Position numbers and translations under genes: made by a program. The notes below the pieces were generated by a model. It had not been told where the DNA came from and made no database searches. It saw only the letters and a list, made by a program, of their open reading frames with translations. Below, piece after piece: positions 43,166 through 52,003 of a stretch of 64,000 bases of DNA (the stretch's first letter is position 1; each line of letters begins with the position of its first letter). The stretch is from positions 310,001 to 374,000 of the forward strand of contig NZ_CP080521.1 in assembly GCF_019468565.1 (NCBI RefSeq), given 5' to 3'. This DNA is from Pseudonocardia sp. DSM 110487 (GTDB lineage: Bacteria; Actinomycetota; Actinomycetes; Mycobacteriales; Pseudonocardiaceae).

Positions 43166-44128
43166 TCAACCATCCTTCAGTTGCTGAGCGACCGGGCCGT
43201 ACACGCGGACGATCTCGTCGAGCCGTCCCCGGAACGCGTCGGCGCCGATGAACTCGTCGGGTACGTATGCCTCGTCGAGCTGCTGCCGGACGGCGGGGTC
43301 GGCGAGGCCGTCGCGCATCGCGGCCTCCAGCCGCGAGACGATCTCCGGCGGGGTGCCGGCCGGGGCGCCCAGCCCGAAGAGGGACGTGCTGTAGGTGAGT
43401 TCGGGGAATCCCAGCTCGGCGAGCGTCGGGACGTCCGGCAGGTACTCGACGCGCTCGGCCGGGCTGATCGCGAGCGGGCGGAACGCGCCTGCATCGAACT
43501 GCGCGCGGATGTCCGCCGACACGTTGATGAGCACCGCGTCGACGGAGCCGCCGAGCACGGCCTGGATCAGCTCCGCGTTGCCGTTGAACGGCACGCTCGT
43601 GACCTGCACCCCGTACTCGCTCGCCAGCCGCCGCAGCTCGATGGCCTGCGACGTGGTGGCGCCCGGCACGCCGACGGTCAGCTGGCCGGGCCGCTGCCGG
43701 GCGGCGTCGAGGAACGCGGTGGCGTCGCGGAACTCGGAGTCGCCGCCGACCGCCAGCACCGACGGCACCTCGGTGATCACGCCGATCGGCACGAACGAGG
43801 CGGCGTCGTAGGGCACGTCCTGGATCATCGGCGTCACCACGGCTGACGGGGCCGCGAGGAGGGCGAGCGTGTGGCCGTCCGGGTCGCTCGACACCAGCTC
43901 CTGGTAGGCCTCCGACCCGGATGCGCCCGGCAGGTTCTCCACGATCACGGGCTGCCCGAGCGCCTTCTCCAGGTGCGCGCCCATCGCGCGGGCGGCGAGG
44001 TCGGTCGGCCCGCCCGCGGTGTACGGGACGAGCACCGTGATCTCCTGGCTCGGGTACTCGTCGGGCGTGTCCGGCGCCGAGCAGGACAGCGTCAACGCCG
44101 CGACGAACGCGATCCACGCCAGTCTCAT
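43166..44128 (-). CDS. Tripartite tricarboxylate transporter receptor (Bug family), copy 1
   Basis: 320 residues from ATG 44128. A lipoprotein signal ends in LTLSC. The Bug/TctC signature ITVLVPYTAGGPTDLAARAM and the later GVPGATTSQAIELRRL, then VPFNGNAELIQAVLGGSVDA, are clear. Bug proteins bind carboxylates (often citrate, tartrate, aromatic or amino acids) and hand them to TctA/TctB. The start overlaps the previous receptor stop by one base (TGATG). It is one of three related receptors in this operon. Confidence 0.92.
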   Translation of the reverse strand: MRLAWIAFVAALTLSCSAPDTPDEYPSQEITVLVPYTAGGPTDLAARAMGAHLEKALGQPVIVENLPGASGSEAYQELVSSDPDGHTLALLAAPSAVVTPMIQDVPYDAASFVPIGVITEVPSVLAVGGDSEFRDATAFLDAARQRPGQLTVGVPGATTSQAIELRRLASEYGVQVTSVPFNGNAELIQAVLGGSVDAVLINVSADIRAQFDAGAFRPLAISPAERVEYLPDVPTLAELGFPELTYSTSLFGLGAPAGTPPEIVSRLEAAMRDGLADPAVRQQLDEAYVPDEFIGADAFRGRLDEIVRVYGPVAQQLKDG

Positions 44129-45120
44129 CAGGACCCTCCCAGGATCGGCTCGTAGACGGCCAGCGTCCGGTCCAGCACGGCCCGCATCTCGGCCGCGCCC
44201 CGGAACTGAGTACCCAGGTAACGCTCGCCGACGGCCGCGACGACCTCCGGGTCGGCGTGCGCCTTGCGCAACGCGTCCTCGAGCCGGCCGACGACCGGCT
44301 CGGGCAGCCCGGCCGGACCGGCGAGCCCGAACGTCGAGCCGGAGAGGGTGAGGCCGTCGAACCCGGCCTGGGCCAGCGTCGGGGTGCCGGGCAGCCAGTC
44401 GAGCGGCTGCTCCGTGGAGACGGCGAGCGGGCGGAACTCACCGGCGTCGAGGTTGGCGGTGACGTCCGGCGACGCGTTGATCAGCACAGCGTCGACGTTG
44501 CCGCCGAGCAGCGCGGTGGTCATCTCCGCGTTCCCGTTGAACGGCACGGCGGTGACGGTGACGCCGTGCTCGTCGCGCAGCCGCTGCAGCTCGACGGCCT
44601 GCGGGGTGGATGCCCCCGGCACGCCGACGGTGACGGCGCCCTGCCGGGCCCGCGCGTCCGCGACGAACGCGGCGACGTCGGTGTACGGCGAGTTCCGTCC
44701 CACCGCGAGCAGCGACGGCACCTCGGACAGCACGCCGACCGGCGTGACGTCGGCCGCGGTGTAGCCCACGTCGTTCACCAGCGGCGTCAGCACGGTCGTG
44801 CCCGCGGTGATCACGGAGAGGGTGTGCCCGTCGGGCTCGGCCTGGATCAGCTCCTGGGTGGCGAGCGCGCCTGAGCCGCCAGGGAGGTTCTCCACGACCA
44901 CGGGTTGGCCGAGATCGCGTTCGAGGAACTCCCCGTAGGCGCGCGCGGCGAGGTCGGCCGGTCCGCCCGCCGCGTACGGCACGAGCAGCCGGATCTCCTC
45001 GCTGGGGAAGGACACGTCGTCCCGCGACCCACCGCATCCGGCGAGCAGCAGGGCCACAGCCAGCCAGGCGCACACCAGTCGTGAGTGGATACGCGCGCCA
45101 TGGCGCGCGTATCCACTCAC
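44128..45120 (-). CDS. Tripartite tricarboxylate transporter receptor (Bug family), copy 2
   Basis: 330 residues from GTG 45120, overlapping the CoA-transferase stop as GTGA. The lipobox is LLAGC at about residue 29, after an unusually long basic n-region (MSGYARHGARIHSR) encoded by the 46-bp palindrome. The core motif IRLLVPYAAGGPADLAARAY and GVPGASTPQAVELQRL match copy 1 closely. The palindrome may fold over this start codon in mRNA and limit translation. The receptor should bind an organic acid for TctAB uptake. Confidence 0.9.
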   Translation of the reverse strand: MSGYARHGARIHSRLVCAWLAVALLLAGCGGSRDDVSFPSEEIRLLVPYAAGGPADLAARAYGEFLERDLGQPVVVENLPGGSGALATQELIQAEPDGHTLSVITAGTTVLTPLVNDVGYTAADVTPVGVLSEVPSLLAVGRNSPYTDVAAFVADARARQGAVTVGVPGASTPQAVELQRLRDEHGVTVTAVPFNGNAEMTTALLGGNVDAVLINASPDVTANLDAGEFRPLAVSTEQPLDWLPGTPTLAQAGFDGLTLSGSTFGLAGPAGLPEPVVGRLEDALRKAHADPEVVAAVGERYLGTQFRGAAEMRAVLDRTLAVYEPILGGS

Positions 45121-45123
45121 GAC
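45078..45123. repeat. 46-bp perfect palindrome
   Basis: Positions 45078-45100 and 45101-45123 are exact reverse complements, 23-bp arms with no loop, centred on CCATGG. Each arm reads GTCGTGAGTGGATACG and then CGCGCCA. It spans the CoA-transferase stop (45117-45119) and the GTG start (45120) of the next receptor gene. In mRNA it could form a stem near -40 kcal/mol in rough terms, hiding the start codon or stopping RNA polymerase. Confidence 0.95.
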
Positions 45124-45761
45124 CTGTCCCCGAAACGCAGTGGGGCGGCGGTCTTCGCCTGCAGCTCGTTCCGGGTGAGGCCGTGGACCATCTCCCGCAC
45201 GACGAAGCCATCCGGCGTCACGTCGATCACGGCGAGATCGGTGTAGACCCGGTCCACCACGGCCGCCGCGGTGAGCGGGTAGGTGCAGGCGGGCAGGAGC
45301 TTGGGCCGCCCGTCCTTGGTGGTGTGCGTGGTCAGGACGAACACCCGGCGGGCGCCCACCGCGAGGTCCATCGCCCCGCCGACCGCGGGCGGCAGCGTGG
45401 CGTCGTCGGTGGCCCAGTTGGCGAGGTCGCCGTTCGCCGCCACCTGGAACGCGCCGAGCACCGTGATGTCGATGTGCCCGCCGCGCATCATCACGAAGGC
45501 GTCGGTGTGGTGGAAGTAGGCGCCGCCGGGCAGCAGGGTGACCGGCTGCTTGCCCGCGTTGATCAGCTCGGGGTCCCCGGTGCCGGGCTCGGGCGCCGGT
45601 CCCATCCCGAGGATGCCGTTCTCGCTGTGGTAGATGATCTCCCGGTCCGGCGGCGCGACGTCGGCCACGAGGGTGGGCAGCCCGATCCCGAGGTTGACGT
45701 AGGAGCCGTCCGGGATGTCCCGCGCCACCCGGGCGGCCATCTCCTGCGCCGTGCGTCTCAT
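45117..45761 (-). CDS. CoA-transferase subunit B (3-oxoacid CoA-transferase type)
   Basis: 214 residues from ATG 45761. The active-site glutamate of family I CoA-transferases is in SENGILGMGP. IPDGSYVNLGIGLPTLVADV and HTDAFVMMRGGHIDITVLGA are typical beta-subunit motifs. With the A subunit, overlapping by four bases upstream, it moves CoA between acyl-CoA (usually succinyl- or acetyl-CoA) and a carboxylic acid, as PcaJ/AtoA/ScoB do. In this operon it probably activates the imported acid or a breakdown product. The stop lies inside the 46-bp palindrome. Confidence 0.9.
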   Translation of the reverse strand: MRRTAQEMAARVARDIPDGSYVNLGIGLPTLVADVAPPDREIIYHSENGILGMGPAPEPGTGDPELINAGKQPVTLLPGGAYFHHTDAFVMMRGGHIDITVLGAFQVAANGDLANWATDDATLPPAVGGAMDLAVGARRVFVLTTHTTKDGRPKLLPACTYPLTAAAVVDRVYTDLAVIDVTPDGFVVREMVHGLTRNELQAKTAAPLRFGDRS

Positions 45762-46417
45762 GCCACCACCACCCGGTCCACGAAGATCCCCGGCGTCACG
45801 ACGGCCTCCGGATCCAGCTCCCCGAGCTCGACGAACACGCGTACCTGCGCCACCGTCAGCTTCGCGGCCGTTGCCATCACGGGCCCGAAGTTGCGGGCAG
45901 CGGAGTGGTAGACGAGGTTGCCCCATCGATCGGCGCGGTCGGCCCTGATCAGCGCGACGTCGGCGTGCAGTGGCTGCTCGAGGACGTGCCTGCGCCCGCC
46001 GATCACGCGCACCTCCTTGCCCTCCGCGAGCGGGGTGTCCGCCCCTGCCGGTGTGAAGAAGCCGCCGAGCCCCGCGCCCGCTGCCCGCATCCGCTCGCTG
46101 AGCGTGCCCTGTGGCACCAGCTCCAGCTCGATCTCGCCTGCCCGCCACAACTTCTCGAACCACACCGATCCCGCCGATCGCGGGTACGAGCAGACGATCT
46201 TGCGGACCCGCCGCTCGCGGATCAGCGCGGCGATGTCGGTCTCGCCGCTGCCCGCGTTGTTCGTGACGACGGTGAGGTCCCGCGAGCCCAGCTCCAGCAG
46301 GGCGTGCACGAGCTCGACCGGGATGCCGGAGTTGCCGAACCCGCCGACCAGCACGGTGTCGCCGTCCTTCACCCCCGCGACGGCCTCGGCGAGCGACGCC
46401 ACCCGCTTGTCGATCAT
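45758..46417 (-). CDS. CoA-transferase subunit A (3-oxoacid CoA-transferase type)
   Basis: 219 residues from ATG 46417, overlapping the TPP-enzyme stop (ATGA). The alpha-subunit motif TVLVGGFGNSGIPVELVHAL near the start, NNAGSGETDIAALIRER and GGFFTPAGADTPLAEGKEVR identify the PcaI/AtoD/ScoA family. The subunit supplies the CoA-binding half of the active site. Gene order A then B and the tight overlaps are usual. Confidence 0.92.
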   Translation of the reverse strand: MIDKRVASLAEAVAGVKDGDTVLVGGFGNSGIPVELVHALLELGSRDLTVVTNNAGSGETDIAALIRERRVRKIVCSYPRSAGSVWFEKLWRAGEIELELVPQGTLSERMRAAGAGLGGFFTPAGADTPLAEGKEVRVIGGRRHVLEQPLHADVALIRADRADRWGNLVYHSAARNFGPVMATAAKLTVAQVRVFVELGELDPEAVVTPGIFVDRVVVA

Positions 46418-48039
46418 CCGGCCGCCCGGTACCACCGCGGCGAGGTCGACGGCGGGGGCGTGAGCGCGGCCCGCACCGCCACCAGCGACGGCCCGTCGGT
46501 CGCGAGGCTCTTGGCGAGCGCCGCCTCGAACGCGTCGCCGAAGCCGTCGACGGCCTCCGCGGGCACCCCGAACGCTCCGGCGAGCGCCACGAAGTCGGGG
46601 GTGACCAGGTCGACGCCGCGGGTGGGCACGCCCGCCTGCACCTGGTCGAAGCGGAGCATGCCGTACCCGCCGTCGTCGACGAGCACGACCGTGACCGGCA
46701 GCCGTTCCTGCACCGCGGTGGCCAGCTCGCCGCATGCGAAGAGGAACCCGCCGTCACCGACCACCGCCACCGCCCGCCCTCGTACGGCGGCCCCGAGCGC
46801 GGCAGGGAAGGCGAAGCCGAGCGTGCCCCAGCCCATCGGGTACGCGAGCCGCCGTGGCCCCGGCACCCGGTGGAACCCGGCCACCCAGTACCCCGCGATG
46901 CACATGTCGGCGAGCACCGTTGCGTCGGCGGGCAGCACCCGGTCGAACGTGTCGAGCAGCAGCGCGGCCTGCGGTTCCTCCTCGAGAACCAGCGCGGCGA
47001 CGTGCCTGCGCATCGACTCGGTCTGCACCGTGCGCACGTCCAGCCCGTCCCGCTGCGGTACGGCCGCGGCCAGCCGTTCGGTCACGGTGCGGGCGTCGCC
47101 GACCAGGACGTGGTCGGGCCGGTAGTTCTTCGCGGCGTCCGCGGCGTCGATGTTGACCGCCAGCAGCGCGGGTGGTTGTGGCATTCGCCAGTTCTGGGTG
47201 GTCATCCCGTCCAGGTCGCTGCCGATCACGATCACGAGATCGGCCTCGTCCCACAGGGCTCCGACGGCCGGGACGTGGGTGAGGGCGGGGGCGAGGCACG
47301 GGTGGCCGGGCGGCAGGATCCCGCGCCCGTGGTAGGTCGTGACCACCGGCGCCGCGAGCCGCTCGGCCAGCCGCCCCACGGCGTCGCCCGCGCCCGCGCG
47401 AACGGCCCCGCCGCCGACCCACAGCAACGGGCGCTCCGCGCGCTCGATCAGCGCGAGCGCCGCGTCGAGATCCGGTTCCGGCCGGCCCGGCGGGTCGGGC
47501 TCCACGGGCGTTCGCCGGGCCACGGCGGCGGTGAGCAGGTCGGTCGGCACCCCGACGTAGACGGGCCCGGTGGGCGCACGCAGCGCTTCCCGCCCGGCTT
47601 TCAGCACGTCGGCGTACAGGTCCGCGGCCGACGCCGTGGTCGTCGCGGCCTTCGTCACCGGCGCGAACATCGCGGCCTGGTCGCGGGTCTCGTGCAGGAC
47701 GCCGCGGTAGACGCCGGGTCGGCGCAGCGTCGACGGGATGTCGGTGGCGATCACCAGCACCGGCGCGCCCGACGTCATCGCCTCGCCGGTGGCGCCCAGC
47801 GTGTTCGCCGCACCCGGCCCGGTGGTCACGACTGCGACCCCGAGCCGGCCGGTGGCCCGCGCGTAGCCGTCGGCGGCGTACGCGGCGGCCTGCTCGTGCC
47901 GCACCCCGACCAGCCGGATCCCGGCCTCGGCGCACGCCTCCCACACCGCGAGGTTGTGCACTCCCGGCAGCCCGAACGCGAGCTCGACGCCCAGCTCATG
48001 CAGCGCGTCGACCAGCCCCGATGCCCCGTCATCCGCCAC
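46414..48039 (-). CDS. Thiamine-pyrophosphate-dependent enzyme (acetolactate synthase-like fold)
   Basis: 541 residues from ATG 48039. The catalytic Glu is in VRHEQAAAYAADGYARATG, the FAD/structural middle domain follows, and the TPP motif begins VVGDGGFLFACGELATAVQ and ends VLVDDGGYGML. GVLHETRDQ resembles the HExxDQ element of 5-guanidino-2-oxopentanoate decarboxylase and oxalyl-CoA/benzoylformate decarboxylase relatives more than true acetolactate synthases. A 2-oxo-acid decarboxylase or carboligase role is likely. The partners (CoA-transferase and carboxylate transporter) fit breakdown of an imported 2-oxo or hydroxy acid. Confidence 0.85.
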   Translation of the reverse strand: MADDGASGLVDALHELGVELAFGLPGVHNLAVWEACAEAGIRLVGVRHEQAAAYAADGYARATGRLGVAVVTTGPGAANTLGATGEAMTSGAPVLVIATDIPSTLRRPGVYRGVLHETRDQAAMFAPVTKAATTTASAADLYADVLKAGREALRAPTGPVYVGVPTDLLTAAVARRTPVEPDPPGRPEPDLDAALALIERAERPLLWVGGGAVRAGAGDAVGRLAERLAAPVVTTYHGRGILPPGHPCLAPALTHVPAVGALWDEADLVIVIGSDLDGMTTQNWRMPQPPALLAVNIDAADAAKNYRPDHVLVGDARTVTERLAAAVPQRDGLDVRTVQTESMRRHVAALVLEEEPQAALLLDTFDRVLPADATVLADMCIAGYWVAGFHRVPGPRRLAYPMGWGTLGFAFPAALGAAVRGRAVAVVGDGGFLFACGELATAVQERLPVTVVLVDDGGYGMLRFDQVQAGVPTRGVDLVTPDFVALAGAFGVPAEAVDGFGDAFEAALAKSLATDGPSLVAVRAALTPPPSTSPRWYRAAG

Positions 48040-48994
48040 TTGCGACCCCCTGGAACGTCTGCTCGGTCTCGGTGAACAGCGCCGCGAGATCGGCGCTGCC
48101 CATGAACTGGTCCGGCACGTACCGCTCGTCGAGCCCGCGCCTGGTCTCAGGATCGGCCGAAGCCGCGCGCATCGCCTCTTCCAGCCGCGCGATCACCGGT
48201 TGCGGTGTGCCAGCCGGGGCGAGCACACCGAACGTGGTGGTGCTCCGGGTGATCTCCGGGTAACCCTGCTCGACGAACGTCTGCGCTCTCAGGTACGGGA
48301 GTCGCTTCTCGGTGCCGACGGCCAGCACTCGCAGCTTCCCGGACTCGAAGGCGGGCATCGCGTCCTGCGAGGCGTTGACGAACCCGGCGTTGACGGAGCC
48401 GTTCATGACTGCCGTCAGCACCTCCTGAGCGCCTTCGAACGGCACGACGGTGAGCGGTACTCCGTAGAGCTGGGTGATCCGACGGGTCTCCACAGCGTGC
48501 GTGTTGGTCGCTCCGGGGGTGCCGACGGTGACGGGGAAGGTCGCGTTCGGGGCAGCGGCGAAGAACGCCGCCACGTCGTTGTACGGCGATGCGGACGGCA
48601 CCACGAAGGCAGACGGCACCTGGGTGATCACGCCGACCGGGGCGAAGTCCTCGCGGGTGTAGCCGACGTCGTCGCTCAGGTAGTTGAGCACGGCCGTGGG
48701 CAGCGCGACCATCGACAGCGTGTAACCGTCCGGCTCGGCGGACAGCAGCTCCTGGTAGGCCGTCGACCCGGAGGCGCCGGGCAGGTTCTCCACCACGACC
48801 GTCTGGCCGAGCGCACCCTCCATGTATTTCCCGAGCGCCCTGGCGGCGATGTCGGTGGGACCGCCCGCCGTGTACGGCACGATCAGCCGGATCTGCTCGG
48901 AGGGGTATGCCTCCGGCTCGGCCGAGCGCTGCCCACCGCATGCGGCGAGCAGGAGCGCGGCCGCGAGCGCGGCGGCGAGACGCAGGCGGTTCAT
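48029..48994 (-). CDS. Tripartite tricarboxylate transporter receptor (Bug family), copy 3
   Basis: 321 residues from ATG 48994. A lipoprotein signal ends in LLAAC. The Bug signature is IRLIVPYTAGGPTDIAARAL, and GTPGATNTHAVETRRI, then VPFEGAQEVLTAVMNG follow. It overlaps TctA by four bases and the TPP enzyme by 11. Being next to TctA it is probably the main receptor; the other two are separated from TctA by the enzyme genes. Confidence 0.92.
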   Translation of the reverse strand: MNRLRLAAALAAALLLAACGGQRSAEPEAYPSEQIRLIVPYTAGGPTDIAARALGKYMEGALGQTVVVENLPGASGSTAYQELLSAEPDGYTLSMVALPTAVLNYLSDDVGYTREDFAPVGVITQVPSAFVVPSASPYNDVAAFFAAAPNATFPVTVGTPGATNTHAVETRRITQLYGVPLTVVPFEGAQEVLTAVMNGSVNAGFVNASQDAMPAFESGKLRVLAVGTEKRLPYLRAQTFVEQGYPEITRSTTTFGVLAPAGTPQPVIARLEEAMRAASADPETRRGLDERYVPDQFMGSADLAALFTETEQTFQGVASGG

Positions 48995-50529
48995 CGCTCT
49001 CCCTCTGCGGGCGTGAGTTCATGGTCGTGGCGGTGGAGCACGCGGGCCCTGCGGCGGGCCGTCACGATGCTGATCAAGACGATCGCGGCCGTCGCGACGA
49101 GCAGGCCGCCGGAGATCGGCCGCGTGACGAACACGCTCAGGCTGCCGCCGGAGATCAGCATCGACTGGCGGAACGCGCGCTCGAGGATCGGACCGAGCAC
49201 GAACGCCAGTACCAACGGGCCGGGTTCGAAGCCCGTCTTCTTCATCAACCAGCCGAGCAAGCCGAACGCGAGCACCACCCACATGTCCGTGGCGTCGTTG
49301 TTGATCGAGAAGACCCCGGCCATCGTGAGGAGCAGGGCGAACGCGGCGAGGATCCCGGCGCGCACCCGCAGGATCTGCACGAACACCCCCACCAGCGGGA
49401 TGTTGAGCGCGAGCAGCATGAGGTTGCCGACGAACATCGACGCGATCACGCCCCAGAAGATCTCCGGGTGCTGGTCGATCAGTTGCGGCCCCGGCGTCAC
49501 GCCCTGCACCAGTAGCGCGCCGAAGATCAGCGCGAGCACGACGTTGGCGGGGATGCCGAGCGTCAGCAGCGGGATGAACGCCGAGGTCGACGAGGCGTTG
49601 TTGGCGGTCTCGGGGCCCGCGACACCCTGGATCGCGCCCCGGCCGAACCGGCTCTGGTCCTTGGCTCGCCGCTTCTCCAGCGCGTACGAGGCGAGCGACG
49701 AGACCACCCCACCGCCTCCGGGTAGCACGCCGATGAGGAAGCCGAGCAGGCTGCCGCGCCCGATGGCGCCTGCCGAGTCGCGCAGGTCGGTGCGACTCGG
49801 CCAGATGTTCCTGATCTTCTGGGTGACGGCCTGGACCTTGTCGGTGCGCTCCAGGCTGTGCAGGATCTCGCCGACGCCGAACAGCCCCATCGCGACGGCC
49901 ACGAAGTCGAGGCCGTCGAACAGCGCGACCTGCCCGAACGTGAACCGGGTGGTGCCCGCGATCGGATCCTGGCCGATCGTGGCGAGCAGCAGGCCCAGCG
50001 CCGCCATGCAGAGGCTCTTCACCGCCGACCCGGTGCCGAGGTACGTGACGAGCAGGATGCCGAGCACGGTCATCGCCACGTACTCCGGCGGACCGAACGA
50101 CACGGCGAGTGCGGCAAGCGGCGGGGCCAGCAGCGCGAGCCCGACGACGGAGAGCACGCCGCCGACGAACGACCCGATCGCCGCGATCCCCAGCGCGGGC
50201 CCTGCCCGGCCCTGCTTGGCCATCTCGTAGCCGTCGAACGTGGTGACCACCGACGCCGCCTCGCCGGGAAGGCGCAGCAGCACCGACGTGATCGTGCCGC
50301 CGTACATCGAGCCGTAGTAGATCCCGGCCAGCAGGATCACGGCCGTGTGCGGCTCGATCTCGTAGGTCAGCGGCAGCAGCAGCGCGATCGTCGCGGTCGG
50401 GCCGAGGCCCGGCAGCACGCCGATCACCGTGCCGATGAGCACGCCGAGGAAGACGTAGAGGATGTTGACCGGGTCCAGCGCGACGGCGAACCCCTGCGCG
50501 ATCCCCTCCAGGACACTCACGTCAGCCAC
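48991..50529 (-). CDS. tctA: Tripartite tricarboxylate transporter large permease (TctA)
   Basis: 512 residues from GTG 50529, about 12 membrane segments. The TctA signature GVLIGTVIGVLPGLGPTATI is near the N-terminus, and its internal repeat FLIGVLPGGGGVVSSLASYA at about residue 260. YYGSMYGGTITSVLLRLPGE is the other conserved loop. TctA forms the transport path with TctB and takes substrate from a Bug receptor using the proton or sodium gradient. It overlaps TctB by eight bases upstream and a receptor gene downstream. Confidence 0.95.
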   Translation of the reverse strand: MADVSVLEGIAQGFAVALDPVNILYVFLGVLIGTVIGVLPGLGPTATIALLLPLTYEIEPHTAVILLAGIYYGSMYGGTITSVLLRLPGEAASVVTTFDGYEMAKQGRAGPALGIAAIGSFVGGVLSVVGLALLAPPLAALAVSFGPPEYVAMTVLGILLVTYLGTGSAVKSLCMAALGLLLATIGQDPIAGTTRFTFGQVALFDGLDFVAVAMGLFGVGEILHSLERTDKVQAVTQKIRNIWPSRTDLRDSAGAIGRGSLLGFLIGVLPGGGGVVSSLASYALEKRRAKDQSRFGRGAIQGVAGPETANNASSTSAFIPLLTLGIPANVVLALIFGALLVQGVTPGPQLIDQHPEIFWGVIASMFVGNLMLLALNIPLVGVFVQILRVRAGILAAFALLLTMAGVFSINNDATDMWVVLAFGLLGWLMKKTGFEPGPLVLAFVLGPILERAFRQSMLISGGSLSVFVTRPISGGLLVATAAIVLISIVTARRRARVLHRHDHELTPAEGER

Positions 50530-50983
50530 CCACCAGCCCGGCCACCACGTCGTCGGGGAACCGCACCCCGAGCGCGGTGTCGAACAGCAGGTAGAGCCCG
50601 ACCGAGCCGGCGAGTGCCAGCCCCAGCGCCCACCGCCACGGCTCGCGGCCGAACACGCGCAGCCAGAGCAGCAGCATCAGGAACGCCGGGAGCAGGAACC
50701 CGACCACGTCGAACGCGGCCACGAAGACGGCGAGCCCGGCCAGCCCGCCCGCGATCCGGGCGGACCCGCGCGTGAACGGCTCGTAGTCCTCCGGGTCGTC
50801 GACCACGAGGAGGACGAGCGCCGTGCCGGTGAGCAGGAGCGCCACGACGAACGGCCACAGGCCCGGGCCGGGCGCCGTCAGCGACCCGAGCGAGAGCCCG
50901 ACGGCGCCGGCGAGCGCGGCGACGCCCACGGCGAGGACGAGCAGCGGACCGATCCGGTGCAGCTGCCCACGCCACTGCTCCAT
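50522..50983 (-). CDS. tctB: Tripartite tricarboxylate transporter small permease (TctB)
   Basis: 153 residues from ATG 50983 with GAAGAGG ahead, four hydrophobic helices, the size and topology of TctB. GLWPFVVALLLTGTALVLLV is the conserved helix. TctB is poorly conserved and is identified mainly by position immediately before TctA (eight-base overlap). It is the first gene of the operon running left to 42383 and is divergent from a LysR regulator 121 bases away. Confidence 0.9.
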   Translation of the reverse strand: MEQWRGQLHRIGPLLVLAVGVAALAGAVGLSLGSLTAPGPGLWPFVVALLLTGTALVLLVVDDPEDYEPFTRGSARIAGGLAGLAVFVAAFDVVGFLLPAFLMLLLWLRVFGREPWRWALGLALAGSVGLYLLFDTALGVRFPDDVVAGLVGG

Positions 50984-51104
50984 CGGCACCTCTTCCCTGA
51001 GGCCGGATGTCTGATGAGCGACCGTATGCAGTGCGGGCTTGGCCAGTCCAATACAAGATGGCGGTAGGACTGAGACCTGATTCATATCAATGAGGGAGTA
51101 GGCC

Positions 51105-51983
51105 GTGGAGTTGCGGCACCTGAGGGCCTTCACCGCCGTGGCCGAGGAGCTGCACTTCGGACGGGCCGCCGCGCGCCTGCGCATCGCGCAGCCGCCGCTG
51201 TCTCAGCAGATCAAGCACCTGGAACGCGACCTGGGCGTGCGGCTGCTGGAGCGCACCACCCGCCGGGTGCGACTCACCAACGCGGGCGTGGTCTTCCTCG
51301 AGCACGCCCGGCGGGTGCTCGCCGAGGCCGATCGCGCGCGGGAGTCGGTGCTGCTCACCGAGCAGGGTGAGCGCGGCGAGATCCGCGTCGGCCTCACCGG
51401 CGCGACCACATGGCGGCTCCTACCCCGCCTGACCCGCGCCTACCGCGAGCGCTACCCGCTCGTGCGCTTGGAGCTGCACCCGTCGGTGTTCAGCGGCGCC
51501 CAGATCAGCGGGCTGCTCGACGGCGGTATCGACGTGGCCTTGCTGCGCGCCCCCGTTCCGACGCTGCTGGAGAGCCGCACCGTGCTCGACGAGGAGCTGG
51601 TGGCCGTCCTGCCCGACGAACACCCACTCGCCGCCCGGCCGTCCGTGCCGCTGGCCGACCTGGCGGGGGAGAACTTCGTGAGCTACCCCGACCGCCAGGG
51701 CTCCAACCTGCGGGACGTCGCGATGCGCGCCTGCGCGGACGTCGGTTTCTGGCCCCGTGTGGTGCAGGAGGCTCAGGACACCTACACGGTCGTGGCCCTG
51801 GTCGCCGCGGCGGTCGGCGTGGCCCTCCTGCCGGCGTCGGCGGAGTGGCTGCAGTTCGAGGGCGTCGCCTTCCGCCCGGTGACGGGCGCCGACGTGCGTG
51901 TCCCGGTGGCCATGGTCTGGCGCCCGGACGACGGGTCGCGGATCCTGTTGGGTTTCCTGGACGTGGCCGCCGAACTCCTCTGA
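51105..51983 (+). CDS. LysR-family regulator
   Basis: 292 residues from GTG 51105. The LysR HTH is residues 1-60 (MELRHLRAFTAVAEELHFGR, then AAARLRIAQPPLSQQIKHLE), followed by the periplasmic-binding-protein-like co-inducer domain. The 121-base gap to tctB contains TGATTCATATCAATGAG (51078-51094), with the partial symmetry expected of a LysR box, near the regulator start. It most likely activates the divergent transporter/CoA-transferase operon in response to its substrate. Confidence 0.93.
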   Translation: MELRHLRAFTAVAEELHFGRAAARLRIAQPPLSQQIKHLERDLGVRLLERTTRRVRLTNAGVVFLEHARRVLAEADRARESVLLTEQGERGEIRVGLTGATTWRLLPRLTRAYRERYPLVRLELHPSVFSGAQISGLLDGGIDVALLRAPVPTLLESRTVLDEELVAVLPDEHPLAARPSVPLADLAGENFVSYPDRQGSNLRDVAMRACADVGFWPRVVQEAQDTYTVVALVAAAVGVALLPASAEWLQFEGVAFRPVTGADVRVPVAMVWRPDDGSRILLGFLDVAAELL

Positions 51984-52003
51984 CCGAAGTAGGGCGCCGG
52001 CGC

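Noticed and set aside
45078..45123. End of a transposon or an attachment site
   Set aside because: No transposase or integrase nearby, and the coding frames on both sides join by a normal stop/start overlap.
46414..48039. Biosynthetic acetolactate synthase (ilvB)
   Set aside because: No ilvN or ilvC adjacent, and it is embedded in a transport/CoA-transferase operon; the HExxDQ-like element points to other decarboxylases.
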